Both the position numbers and the translations under genes were made by a program. A stretch of DNA of 64,000 bases from Diphasiastrum complanatum (lineage: Eukaryota; Streptophyta; Lycopodiopsida; Lycopodiales; Lycopodiaceae). Position 1 is the first letter of the stretch; every line of letters starts with the position of its first letter. The stretch lies in the NCBI GenBank assembly GCA_029204225.1, contig CM055092.1:43894433-43958432 (forward strand). The letters run 5' to 3'. Below, in pieces: positions 47,801 through 57,745 of the stretch. The notes under the pieces were generated by a model. It was not told where the DNA came from and made no database searches. It was given only the letters and a program-made list of their open reading frames with translations.

Positions 47801-48788
47801 AAGAGAAAAACTCCCTTTTACTAGTCATGTGTGAACTAGCACCCGAGTCAATCCACCAAGGATCTTCTCCTTTGAAGCTTGTTGAAGAAAATATGGACAT
47901 CATGAGAGAGTCCTCATGTGAACTCTCCTCCTCCTCCTCTTTGCTCATGTTGGCTTGGCTTTGATCTTGCTTCCTCTTGAAGCATTCCGAGGCATAATGC
48001 CCCATCTTGCTACAGTAGTAGCACTTCACCTTTGATTTGTCCTTCTTGACTTTGGTGGTTGATGGAGATGCCTTTGGGGGTCCTTCTTGATCCTCAAGCT
48101 TTGTAGACCTCTTGAATGTTGATCCTTTGCCTTTGGACTTGCCTTTGCCTTTGGTGAAGAGAGCTTGGTCATCTCCACCTTGGATGGAAAGCCTATCCAT
48201 CCTCTCTTGCATTTGGCTCCTTCTTGATTCCTCGGCCATGAGTGTGCCTTGGAGTTCTTCAAGTATAGGTAGCTTACCCATAATTGCATATCCCTGAACC
48301 AAATTGTCAAGTTCAAATCTTAGTCCATTCAATATGAGTTGAACAAGCTCTTCATCCTTGATAGGGTCACCTATAAAGGCTAGCTCTTTGTTCAATTCCT
48401 TTACTCTTAGGACAAAAGTATGTGCACTCTCTCCTTTCTTTTGATAGCTTCTATAGATTTGATTCTTCAAAGCTAACATTCTAGTTTGGTTCTTGGATTC
48501 ATAGACCTTTTGCAAAGTCTCCCAAGCATCTTGAGCTGAAGTGCAATCTCCTACCTCTCTTAAGAGTTCATTTGCAACATTCATTTTTATGCAATGTAGT
48601 GCAACATTGCACCTCTTGATGTATTTGGCTTTTTCTTGAGGATGAATAGGTTCACCCTCCTTACCATTTACAATTTCCATCAGATCTTGCATGATCATGA
48701 TAGATTCCATTCTAACTTTCCATATGTAATAGTTAGTTTTGTTGATCCTTTCATTAGTATCCAAAAGATATGCATTTATAGATGCCAT
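44820..48788 (-). CDS. Cop-C gag-pol polyprotein
   Basis: 1322 residues in one frame. Gag covers 1-270, with the N-terminal NERINKTNYYIWKVRMESI and a zinc knuckle at C256, C259, H264, C269. The protease active site is D314-S-G in WWIDSGASSHM. The pre-integrase zinc motif is H447, H452, C481, C484. The integrase triad is D511, D573 and E609, with 35 residues between the last two as in retroviral-type integrases. Reverse transcriptase runs from about 840 to 1090, with MDVSNAFLNGFLEEDIYM and YVDD at 1002-1005. RNase H has D1166 or D1168, E1207 and D1244. The stop lies four bases from the polypurine tract. All catalytic residues are in place. The start ATG is the first in frame and fits the gag N-terminus of Cop-A. 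Its specific copia lineage is not certain. Confidence 0.97.
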   Translation of the reverse strand: MASINAYLLDTNERINKTNYYIWKVRMESIMIMQDLMEIVNGKEGEPIHPQEKAKYIKRCNVALHCIKMNVANELLREVGDCTSAQDAWETLQKVYESKNQTRMLALKNQIYRSYQKKGESAHTFVLRVKELNKELAFIGDPIKDEELVQLILNGLRFELDNLVQGYAIMGKLPILEELQGTLMAEESRRSQMQERMDRLSIQGGDDQALFTKGKGKSKGKGSTFKRSTKLEDQEGPPKASPSTTKVKKDKSKVKCYYCSKMGHYASECFKRKQDQSQANMSKEEEEESSHEDSLMMSIFSSTSFKGEDPWWIDSGASSHMTSKREFFSSLLSYDGPIKSIYTGNDEACKIEGVGSIPLCLGSSKKINIEGVLYIPTITKNLLSVGQMVDNGFNVDFASNECFIKKKGKIVAKGTRLGKLYKLDAFVDTNVVMLAEKSKISTFTLWHKRLGHVNSGSMEAMIKEEYALGLPRSIGKEDKVCEACALPKAHKKVFPNSITKSSHPLELIHSDVHIASTKSNGGSSMFLTFIDDYSRYCWVFLLSFKSQVFDTFVKFKLFVEKHHNHSIKILRSDNGGEFISNEFKAFCEEEGIKKATSCPYTPQQNGVAERRNRTLCECSKALRLDACLPKSFWGESLVCANYLMNRVSCKAIEGRTPYEMLYGKKPNLNHLKVFGCICYVHVPLETRTKEDPSSTRGIMLGYASSSKGYKVYLPSLNKFVVSRDVIFDEHHMHMLEEGSSAPTIKKKMAEEQDLGFEEELMEEQAPNPPITPRRSSRAKVEPSRLTYQGKGQQVEGISSTSYALSSFEEPSNVEDALNSKEWYKAMLDEYDALIENETWLLVERPQRNVIGCKWVFKLKLNANGSVNKHKARLVAKGYAQERGIDYEETFAPMAKMVTIRLIIALASHFGWILCQMDVSNAFLNGFLEEDIYMEQPQGFIKHGMENKVCHLQRSIYGLKQASRSWNSRLHCYLISLSFVQSEYDPTLYIKFDDVGIVLLLIYVDDIIISGNSVDGIEKIKIDLSLEFKMVDLGCLHFILGIEVLRGSDFIFISQVNYSQSLLKKFKMEVCKSVDTPMEQDVKVPNEDDERSFMDITLFRQLIGSLMWITITRPDLSFSVCRLSQSMQKPLNIHWKKAKRILRYISSTLDFGILYRGDAINLHAFSDSDFAGDKRDRKSTSAYSTFIGEGVISWLSKKQETISLSSTEAEYKALTTTTKEVLWIKRLLVELKIMDSEEAPIIYNDNISAQHLASNPIFHARSKHIEICHHFVREMVQAKEIALEHVPSNECVADLLTKPLQKTPFMKFKSSLGVISKAMIEPS

Positions 48789-49599
48789 CTAGTCTCCTAA
48801 TCAAGGACTTGACACAAATGAAGGTTACTTCTATTGATTTGATTGAAGGTCTACCTTATCCCACTTCTTAGGGACCTGAAAAGATCAGTAATAGACTTCC
48901 TATAAAGATCTAAGAATGATCTCTAACAAAATCAAATCATAGAATACTAGAAACAATGCACTTGCTTGATTGAAGTAGACAATACTAGTAGAATTGCCCC
49001 TCTTTCTATAAAGAACATTAAAGCTTCCAAATGATCTGATCAAGAGTGAATTTCAGTAACCTAATATACTTCCAAAATCACTTGTAAAAGATCTAAATGG
49101 AACTTAATGAGGATGCAACACAATCTACTATCCAATCACAAGCCAAAAATTATCAAAATTGATGAAAAATTGATCTAATTTGGTGCATAAGTCAAGCAAT
49201 GGTTGGACTGAACCTAAATCACTTTAGGAGGTGTCTAATACACCTTAGAACAGCCTTGAAGAGTCCCCAAAACTCTGATCTTCCCTCTCCTTGAATTCTA
49301 GAAAGCCTCCTCTATGAAATCACCTCCAAAACTCGCTTAGAAATCAATGCTTGGAGCAAGCAAAACTTGCTATCTTGGTAATGTGAATTGAATTCAACTT
49401 TGCCTCTGGTTTTAGACACCTAAACACCTGCAAATTAAGTCACACAACACCAATCTCCAATGTATTTAACTCACTTTGAGTTCTAGAATCAATACTAGAT
49501 GCTAAGATCCAATCTACACAAGATTTAGATCAAAAATTGTGATCAAATTGAATGAAAACCAAGGATTTAGCTCATTTCAGCCTTTAGGCTCTGATACCA
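48789..49599 (-). other. Cop-C leader and primer-binding site
   Basis: About 800 bp of non-coding leader. The primer-binding site TGGTATCAGAGCC reads on the minus strand at 49587-49599, touching the 5' LTR. Confidence 0.92.
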
Positions 49600-50281
49600 T
49601 GTAAAAATTACAGCAAATAAGGATCCTAAAACACTTGAAATGATGAGGGAAACAATAGATTATGATTTCATAAGATTAGCACAGGTTGAACCATCAAAAT
49701 CCATCAAAAATCTATGCTTGAACCTCACTAAATGGCCCAAATCCTTGAAGAAGGCTTCACACGTGTGAAATTACGGCCTCCCACAGTCTGAGTACTGTAC
49801 ACCAGACCTACATTCAATCCTATAATCATTAGTAATCACAAGTACTCAAACAATTATGAACATAGAGAGCAATTGCACCATTATGAGAGAAAAAACATGA
49901 AATTGCTTGATTGATTTTGGTGAGATATCATCACCTATATATACATGATCCATCACGGTTTTGGGCAGGTATGAGTAGCCCTAAACCTATCCCTAATGAT
50001 AATTTTGGTGGATCTTTCATCCCTACCAAGTTAGGGTTGGAATCTTGGAGATCCCTCAACAATGCAAAAATTACCAAAAATAGCTCCTATTTTTTCTCCC
50101 TTGTATCTAAGCATAATTTGGACTCATTCCAAAGGTTCTAACACTTAGGTCTACTTGAGAACATCCTTATGAATGGAATCCTATGCTATTTGGCACGTGT
50201 GACAAGCCACATCATGACCATCTAACTATTTACAAGTCATATGACCAAAACTAGTCAAGCTAGAATTGTGAATTTTTAACA
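49600..50281 (-). repeat. Cop-C 5' LTR
   Basis: 682 bp. CACACGTGTG at 49758-49767. It differs from the 3' LTR at four single bases (for example TTACGG here against GTACGG at 44294). Confidence 0.97.
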
Positions 50282-50286
50282 TTGCC

Positions 50287-52201
50287 TTCCTTCTTTCCTC
50301 ACATTCGGATAGGGCCCTAAAGTTGAGGGTTAATCATCGAATACTGATAGTGGTGGTGAGGGAGTCACTTCCTTCCACTTTTGTGCTCTCGTGATGGCTA
50401 AGACTGGGGCTCAGAAGTGTTGTTTTTCCTGTGGTGTCCCTGTTGGAGCTATTGTTGGTCCTATTGCAATGAAATTTAATGGTGCACTCATTCAAGCCTC
50501 AATGGACAGTTCTTGTAACAGTGTCCATAACCACATTCTCGGTAGAAGGATGTGTATTGCCCCTTGTATGGGCATTCAACAATTCGGTGTCCTTCACCAC
50601 ATCCATAGCAACCGTAATTTCTTCCACCTTGATGTTGAGGTTGAGCTACATAGGTCACATAATATTCATTGATGTCTGGGTCTAGAAATGGTTCATCTGA
50701 CCCGTACCATTGTTGTTGTTCAGGTTGAGGTGGTATTGGCACTTCGTGTTTCATTGTTGCCAAATTCACATGGGCCACTTGCTGGTTGGCTGGCCCTAGT
50801 GGTGCAGGTAAAGCCATACACTGTTGATTGTTTGGCACGCCATACCTCGGTGTCACATTTGGTGCCCCTTGATGATAAGAATAAGAAGTTTGATAGGGAC
50901 TCCTCTTATGTTGTGTGATCTGGGGGTTAAACGGACAAAATGCTGTCTCATGCAATAATGTGTTGCATAGATGGCAAAATCTTTGTGTTAGTCTCAGATT
51001 TTGCTTTAAGACCGGACACTCATTAATTGTATGGTTCTGAGTGCAACTTGAGCACCATACATTCTCTCGACGAAGATATTGTAGCTGGTTCTGTTCCGAT
51101 GGATTTGGATTTGGTGCTACAACTCCCTACAAGGCCTTCATTTCTGATCAAACTGAACTGTGAGTTGTTCCATCTGTTGTTTGTGTAGTTTAGTTATTTG
51201 CTCCATCAGCAGCTCGGTGGACAGGTTGGAAGTGTTGGATGATGATGATGCTACCGAAGGAGTTGGAGTGTGGTTGGTTGGATAAGATTCGTCATCTGAA
51301 CCCTCATCCTCTTCTCTGATGACATCTTCCATTGCTTCTTGCAAGGTAGCATACTGCTCCCATAATTTAAGCTCTCTTCTGATGATACGTGATAACCCCG
51401 CAAGGAACCACATAATCATCGCATGATCGGGAGTTAGGGCTGCATTGCATTCGGATCACAAATGTTTGATTCTCTCGATATAATCCCTGACCCTTTCTCT
51501 TATTTCCATCTTGACTTTGCTTAGCAGGACAAATGGGTCTTCCAGAAATTTCCTTGGTTTAAATTGCATGATGAGACCGCTTTAACCGCTTCCCAAGTGG
51601 TTTTCTCTTCTTCTGATAGGTTGAAGTACCAATCTTGTGCCACTGCCACAAGAGACGTTGGAGACATCATTAATTTTTCTATAGGTGTCCGATCACCATA
51701 GATTTTGCAAGCTTGCTCGTAGATCTGGAGGAATCGGATGGAATCTGATGATCCATCATATTTTGGTATCTCCATCCATGGTGCTCTCCAGACTGCTTGC
51801 AAGGGTGCGACAGGTACGGGTTGACCCATTGGATCCATTGGCACTGCACCTGCTTTTGCCTCGATTTGCGCAGTTGCTACTCTGGGAAGGTTTGGTGCTT
51901 GGTTCACTGCTCTTCTTGCGATTGATCGTCCGAATCTCAGATTTATTCAGCAATAGGGTTTAAGGATGTTGGATCTTGTTGTTAAGTGGAATGCAATCTG
52001 GATCTTAGAGAATCAGATCAATTTGATAGGTCGATAATGTGATTTTAGGCCTCTTACAGTGGTTTTTCCTTGATAACTTTCTGATCCTTGCTCCAATTGG
52101 CCTGAGATTTTCACAATAGCTGGATCTGGTATAGATCTATCTACTGATCTGATCTGAGAAGGTTCCTCGAGTGGGGGTTGGCTGTGAGAGGGTTTCTTCA
52201 T
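50287..52201 (-). pseudogene. Gyp-X gag
   Basis: Gypsy gag with ATG at 52201 (MKKPSHSQPPLEEPSQIR). Capsid-like motifs MEIPKYDGSSDSIRFLQIYE and AVAQDWYFNLSEEEKTTWEA lie at 51521-51907. A coiled or Gln-rich segment near 51138-51419 has LMEQITKLHKQQMEQL. At the C-terminus there is a canonical zinc knuckle CYGCGEGHRIVEC and a second, CGYGHCYKNC (50488-50955). Stops and frameshifts break it near 52010, 51520, 51430 and 51130. It joins 44123 on the other side of Cop-C. Confidence 0.85.
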
Positions 52202-52834
52202 TGATTATCAGTCAAAAACCTTGATTTTTCAAAAATTACTGGGAAGTAACTCTCGCAGGGTTTACAAGAGCTGTATCTAATATGGATCTAGCTATGGAAA
52301 TCTCTGTGAAGGTTAACTCTTGTAGGAAGTAAAATTTTCACTGTTTGCGAGGGTTCAAAAACACTTTTTTTATTTGATCTTCACCAATAGTTTACACTAA
52401 CTCTTGCAGATTCTATCACTGATGTAAAATGACATTCTAAAGCCAATGGAGTGGTATGCAAGAGTTACTTCTAGAAGGATTTTTGGGATTTTCCGATTTT
52501 GTAGATTTTTCAGCACTTAAAATCCAATTTTTTGCTCATTAGGATCAAACTAACTCTCGCAAGCTCTTCTATGTCCTTGTCTCATTGAGATGGAATTTCA
52601 AAATTCTCTACGAGGGTTCTTGGCCATTGGAATTGAAAATTTTAGTGTTTGCGAGGGTTCTGATGGGTTTTCCCATCTTTTTATTACTGGGAACCCTCGC
52701 ACTAGCACTTATACTGGGAACTAAATCTCGTAGACTTCTCTGTGTCCTTGTCTCACTGAGATGAAACTTTAGAGGGCTCTGTGAGAGTTCTTATGAAGAC
52801 TTGTATTTTTTTGGTTTTTTACAAGGGGCGCCAC
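52202..52834 (-). other. Gyp-X leader with repeats and primer-binding site
   Basis: Non-coding leader. Two diverged units, near 52555-52630 and 52725-52795, share TGTCCTTGTCTCA(T/C)TGAGATG. Several AACTCTCGCA or AACTCTTGCA motifs recur across 52240-52740. The primer-binding site TGGCGCCCCTTGT reads on the minus strand at 52821-52833, one base from the LTR. Confidence 0.85.
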
Positions 52835-52903
52835 TGTAGGGATGTAGATTTGGTCGGTGAGTAGCCCTTCCGCCTGTCAAAGAGGGTTAGAACACTAGAT
52901 AGG
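52835..52903 (-). repeat. Gyp-X 5' LTR, first part
   Basis: Starts TGTAGGGATG on the plus strand and is cut after 69 bp by element N. It continues at 58616, after the duplicated ATAGG. Confidence 0.85.
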
Positions 52904-53768
52904 TGTGAAATTTCAGAGAAATAAATACCAAGAATGGATCTAGATCAGATCCTCAAGAGGTGTTGGAAGCTAGATTACATGATCTACTAATCAACCAATG
53001 ATTAGATCTAGAATTAGATCAATTCCCCATCAAAAATCTAGCAAGAACAACAAGCAAATGATTAAACTTGAGACCTACTGCATTCACACGTGTGAATAAC
53101 AGTACCTGTACGGACTTACAGCAGAGAGTGAAGTACACAAGTGTTAGAAAGCAATAGAACCATAAAATCACAACACAAATATGAGAATACTCAAGATATG
53201 CCTCCAAAACCAAGATCTTGCCTCATTGATTTCTCAAAGTGGATCCATCATGGATTAAATACAAAAATCATCATACTCTCTCTCTAAGATACTTCCAGCA
53301 CGTGTGAGACAGGTCATAGTGCTTATCCATATCCACTTTGGCTAAGATTCCATTAATTTGCCACATCATCATTGGTGGCTAGTGTTGACCTTCTAGATTC
53401 CTACAAATTAGGAGATAGGTCCTACAATCTAGGAGATTTGACTTTTGACATGTATGAAATCTATATACAATGGATCTGAACTTTCTATATGATATTTCAC
53501 ACGTGGGAGACCACTCCTACCCATGTGATATAGCATTTTCTACCACTAGAATGGTGCCAAGTGTCATAATACTACTAAACTAGTTTTTGGCCAATTTAGC
53601 CACTAGTTTCCAATTTAAATGATATGTACAACATTTATGATCTATCTAAATGACTTAGGCATAGATTTCACACGTGGGAACAGGCTCCACACATGTCTAA
53701 TGATGATAGGTACAAGTCATTATGGTATTTACAAGATTTAACCAAGTTAGCTTTTGCCAATTTTAACA
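52904..53768 (-). repeat. Element N 3' LTR
   Basis: 865 bp, ends TG and CA. CACACGTGTG at 53085-53094, and CACACGTGGG variants near 53511 and 53671. The second of these is followed by AACAGGCTCC and CACACATGTC, the same arrangement as in the Cop-A LTR. Confidence 0.96.
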
Positions 53769-53781
53769 CTCCTCCTCAAAA
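53769..53781 (-). other. Element N polypurine tract
   Basis: TTTTGAGGAGGAG on the minus strand, touching the 3' LTR. Confidence 0.88.
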
Positions 53782-53885
53782 CTAACTTGATACATCTATG
53801 GTACATCTATTTACAACACTTAAGGCTGATCATTGCAGGTTCATAGGTGTGAAGATCAGCCAATGAGTTTGATGAAGATCCAAGA

Positions 53886-55901
53886 TCACCATATCCATGA
53901 TAGTGCCTCCTTGATGTTGACTTCTTTGATGAACTTGAGAGCTTTGCACCACTTGATCACTTTTTCCATTGATTTGTTCCATCCTTGAAACATATGGTTG
54001 ATCCAAAAGCTCAAAAATAGCTGAAATTCCATGAGAAAATAAAGAGTCCTTCTTGACTCATAAGGATCACAAAGATCCAACATCATGTTACCAAGATCTC
54101 GAGAATTTGGCTCATCAACATTGGCAAGACTATGCATGCTATAATAACCAAGAGTTCGCATCATATCTTCATGCTTGATTTCCATTCTAATCTCAGATCT
54201 AATGAGGCTAAATACTTTATTATGGAGATAAGTGTCCTTAGAGGATGATTCACTTACTCTCATAAAGAGTTTACAATTTGCCCCAATACATGAAAAAAGA
54301 CAAATTTTCATACTATGAATGAGCAAATCACTCTTGCTCTTGCAAGATTCAAGAGCATACATTTGATGAAATAACCATTTGCTTTCTAATTGATCTAAAA
54401 TCAATTTGAAATCATTAAGAACATCAACTATGTTCTCAAGAGAGACACCATACTCAACTAGTATTGCTTTATTCCAACTTTGAGTTGCAAAAGTCTCACC
54501 AAAGCAAATTGATTCACCAAATGACATATGAGAAGAAAGCATAAGATCTATACCACTTGAAATGTGCTCCTCTTTCCCTTGAAATGTGAGCCATATGAGC
54601 TCAACCATGTCTCTTGATATTCTTCTTGGAATCATAACTTGAGAAGGACTCTCCTCCTCAATCCTTGGCACACTTGAACCTTGAGATGACTCCTTAAGAT
54701 CAACTTCTTGGTGCTCCTCCTTGATGAAAATCCGAGACCTCCATGTCTCATAATGATCACAATAAACATGACCATACATTGTGCACTTTCTATGATCAAC
54801 AATATTACTTATGCTAGAACCATAAGTCCAAAAATCACCACAACTTGACATGATTTTTCTAATATTGAAATCAAGAACTATTTCCATCTCAATAAGGCTA
54901 ACTACTTGCTTATGGATATAAGTGTCCACTTTGGATGCTTCACTTATTCTCATAAGAAGTTTACAACTTGCCTTTAAAATTGAAAATTTACAACTTTCAA
55001 CATTATGAATGAACACATCATTCATGATCTTATTGAAACCAAAAGAAAATACATCATGAAGACATTTCCATTTCCTTGTCTTTATACTCAATGTAAGTTT
55101 ACAAGGAAAACATGCTTTGCTATCTATTAAGGCATCACACTCAACTAGTATTGCCTTAATCCACATTTGAGATACAAAAATCTCTTCAAAGCAAAATAGT
55201 TCTTCAAAAGATGTCATGAGAGCATAAATGGAACTATTTTCATTTTGTGATTGCTCCTCCTTAATTTTGCTTGGTTTCTCTTGGATCATAACAATAACTT
55301 TGAACTTATCCAAAGTTCCAAACAAAATGCTTTCCAAGAACATGAAATAAATCCAAGTGACATTCATGAAAGAAACATCTTTCTTTGCATCTTGAACCAA
55401 ACAATGCACTTCCAAATGAAAAACTTCTAGAGGTTTGAAATGTGTGGTGATGGATTTTTGAAGACAACTCTTGTAAGTCCTTGTGAGACTCCAAGCCTCA
55501 TGCATCTTTCCACAAAGGAAACACATTTCCTTAGATTTGTCCTTCTTGCCTTTGCATTTTGCACTTGAATCTCCATCCTTCACCTCGGCCCCCTTGCTTT
55601 GGTTCTCCTTGGATGGATTGGTCTTCATTTTGTAGCATCTTGAGACAAAATGATCTCTCTTGCCACAAAGGTTGCATTTAGGATCCTTACTTGCCTCCAA
55701 TAGGTTGCCACCTATTGATGCCATGATGAGGAAGTAAAACTTTGTGATATGACTTTTCAAAATGTAATTTGTGACTCTCAAGAAACTAGATTTGAACACA
55801 TTCAACAATCTAGAAGGATCTACACAAGACAAATTTTGAATCATATCTCTTTTCAACCTAGTCAATTGGAAACTAATTTTTGCTTTGATCACTAAGACCA
55901 A
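53886..55901 (-). CDS. Element N protein, 671 residues, function unknown
   Basis: I do not recognise this protein as a whole. Residues 60-71 (MASIGGNLLEAS) look like a copia gag start, so translation may begin at Met60. The gag capsid core is absent. A zinc knuckle (C76, C79, H84, C89) and a Lys-rich segment follow, then CFLCGKMHE at 127-135. Residues 150-205 align loosely with the start of copia integrase (PLEVFHLEVH for PLELIHSDVH), but the catalytic aspartates are gone. Residues 223-395 and 448-627 are two versions of one module. Each starts with a segment like the copia reverse transcriptase entry (MWIKAILVECD; SWNKAILVEYG) and continues into non-copia sequence with CKLLMRISEASKVDTY or CKLFMRVSESSSKDTY. 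No catalytic domain is visible. An RNA- or particle-binding role is a guess from the knuckle. Confidence 0.85.
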   Translation of the reverse strand: MVLVIKAKISFQLTRLKRDMIQNLSCVDPSRLLNVFKSSFLRVTNYILKSHITKFYFLIMASIGGNLLEASKDPKCNLCGKRDHFVSRCYKMKTNPSKENQSKGAEVKDGDSSAKCKGKKDKSKEMCFLCGKMHEAWSLTRTYKSCLQKSITTHFKPLEVFHLEVHCLVQDAKKDVSFMNVTWIYFMFLESILFGTLDKFKVIVMIQEKPSKIKEEQSQNENSSIYALMTSFEELFCFEEIFVSQMWIKAILVECDALIDSKACFPCKLTLSIKTRKWKCLHDVFSFGFNKIMNDVFIHNVESCKFSILKASCKLLMRISEASKVDTYIHKQVVSLIEMEIVLDFNIRKIMSSCGDFWTYGSSISNIVDHRKCTMYGHVYCDHYETWRSRIFIKEEHQEVDLKESSQGSSVPRIEEESPSQVMIPRRISRDMVELIWLTFQGKEEHISSGIDLMLSSHMSFGESICFGETFATQSWNKAILVEYGVSLENIVDVLNDFKLILDQLESKWLFHQMYALESCKSKSDLLIHSMKICLFSCIGANCKLFMRVSESSSKDTYLHNKVFSLIRSEIRMEIKHEDMMRTLGYYSMHSLANVDEPNSRDLGNMMLDLCDPYESRRTLYFLMEFQLFLSFWINHMFQGWNKSMEKVIKWCKALKFIKEVNIKEALSWIW

Positions 55902-57745
55902 AGCACTCTATCAAATCACAAAAATCAGATTCAAACACCCCTATTGGACTCAACAAACACCAATGACTCTTTCTTTTGAGAGTTGGAATGGATTTGAAAA
56001 GATTTGACTCCTAGATTTTTCTTTTCTCTTGACTAGTTCACTCAACTTTTGATATTCTTGAACAAAGGATGGGTTTTGTTTCAAATACTTGAAAATCAAA
56101 CTCAATCACTTCTTTTGGACTCACTCTTGACCCAAATAATCTCACTCTTAAGATTTTGATTGAATTTGATTTGATTCGACAACAAATTAAACCACTAACT
56201 TTCACAAAAAAAAAATGATCTACACTAGATCACATAAACTTGACATGTATACTTGATTCAAACACACAAAGATCAGATCCAATCACGACTTTTGGAATCC
56301 TCTTGACCCAAATAATCTCACTCTTGAGATTTGGAATGGACATGAAATGGTTTGATAACAATCTATGTCAATAATTTTTCACCAAGCTTAAAAATTAGAC
56401 ATCTAGAGATTCACAAAGATCCCAACCATGTATGAACACTCAAATATGGACTCCTCCTTGTTCTATACTCCCAATGGGATCACAACTTGAACCTCACCCT
56501 CTCACAAAGAAAGTTGAATTAGAACTTATTTGAGTTTCATACATACAATGTCAAATTGTGCTCAAAAATTGAATTCATTCACCCCTATTGGACTCCACCA
56601 AGTACCAATGACTCTACCTCTTTAGAGTTGGAATGAAATTCAAAAATGTGATACTTCTCTCTCACTAAGATATGTGCTTACAAAGAGCTAATGCCACTTA
56701 GCAAGATTTGATCACAATGAAGGAGACAATTTTTCCACCAAAGTCAAGAAATGAGTTACTAGAACTTGCCCTCTACAAAGGAAGGAACTCTTAGGATTTT
56801 TGGATCAAACACTACACATGTGACTTACACACCTCTATGACTCTCTTTCAAGCCAAACAAAACTCAACTCTTTGAGTAGGAGTGGAACAATGTGACTTAG
56901 ATCTCAAAAATCACTTCTAGAACTCTCCAACAATGCTTATCACTTGTATTGGTAGATTTTGCCTTTATGAGTGTTTGTGCTCTAGAAATTCACTTAAGAT
57001 TTCACTTGGAGGACTTATCCAAGGCTGACTTCTAGCACTTAGATGCTTCTAGTCTCAACCCTTTCACTCTTGAACACATCTAGAGTGAAGATACAATGGA
57101 TTTCAATCTCTTCCCTTGCAAATCACTCCTTAATCTATGGTTTTTGGCAATCTTTCACTCTCAACTTTAATGCACACCCAAAGCATATGAAGATCAGCTT
57201 TAATGTACTGTAATAAAGATTCAAATCATCTATATGATTGATCTATACCAAGAACAAATCAAAGGAATAGAAACAATGCATTACAAAGCTTGAAAAATGC
57301 ACTAGATTGACTAGTTTTGGGTGTATGAGGCATTAAATGCACCAAAACTGAATTTTATTGCTCATAACAGGTTATGTACGGCCTCACACGTGTGGTAAGT
57401 ACACATGAAGCCCACAAAAATATTTGGTACAAATATAATGATTCTATCTATCTATTCAAACTCGCTACCTCAAGATTAGCTAGTTTCCAAAAAACCTGCT
57501 AGTTTGGGTGTATGAGTAAGATATAGCATCAAACTGAAAAATATAGCTCCAAAACTGGTACTGTACGTCCTCACACGTGTGAAGAGTAACCCTGCATCCC
57601 ACAACCAAGTTTGATGCACAAATATCAAGGCTAACTAACTCTTCAAACTCGCCCACTCAAGATTAGTGAGTTTTCTCAAAAAACTTGCCAATCTGGGTGT
57701 TGTTTAGATCAATGCTTTAATCTCTTGTACTTGGCTCTGATACCA
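55902..57745 (-). other. Element N leader and primer-binding site
   Basis: A long untranslated leader without a significant frame. Segments recur within it: CACCCCTATTGGACTC at about 55937 and 56580, each followed by CCAATGACTCT and AGAGTTGGAATG; and TTGACCCAAATAATCTCACT at about 56130 and 56312. CACACGTGTG lies at 57385-57394 and 57572-57581. The primer-binding site occupies 57733-57745. Confidence 0.88.

Larger units (their letters stand above)
44124..50281 (-). mobile_element. Cop-C: intact, recently inserted Ty1/copia element
   Basis: 6158 bp with 682-bp LTRs at 44124-44805 and 49600-50281. The LTRs differ at only four positions by hand comparison (about 99.4% identity). The 5-bp target duplication is perfect (TTGCC at 44119-44123 and 50282-50286). 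One gag-pol frame runs through the whole interior without a stop. All parts needed for transposition are visible, so this copy could be autonomous. It interrupts Gyp-X. Confidence 0.98.
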
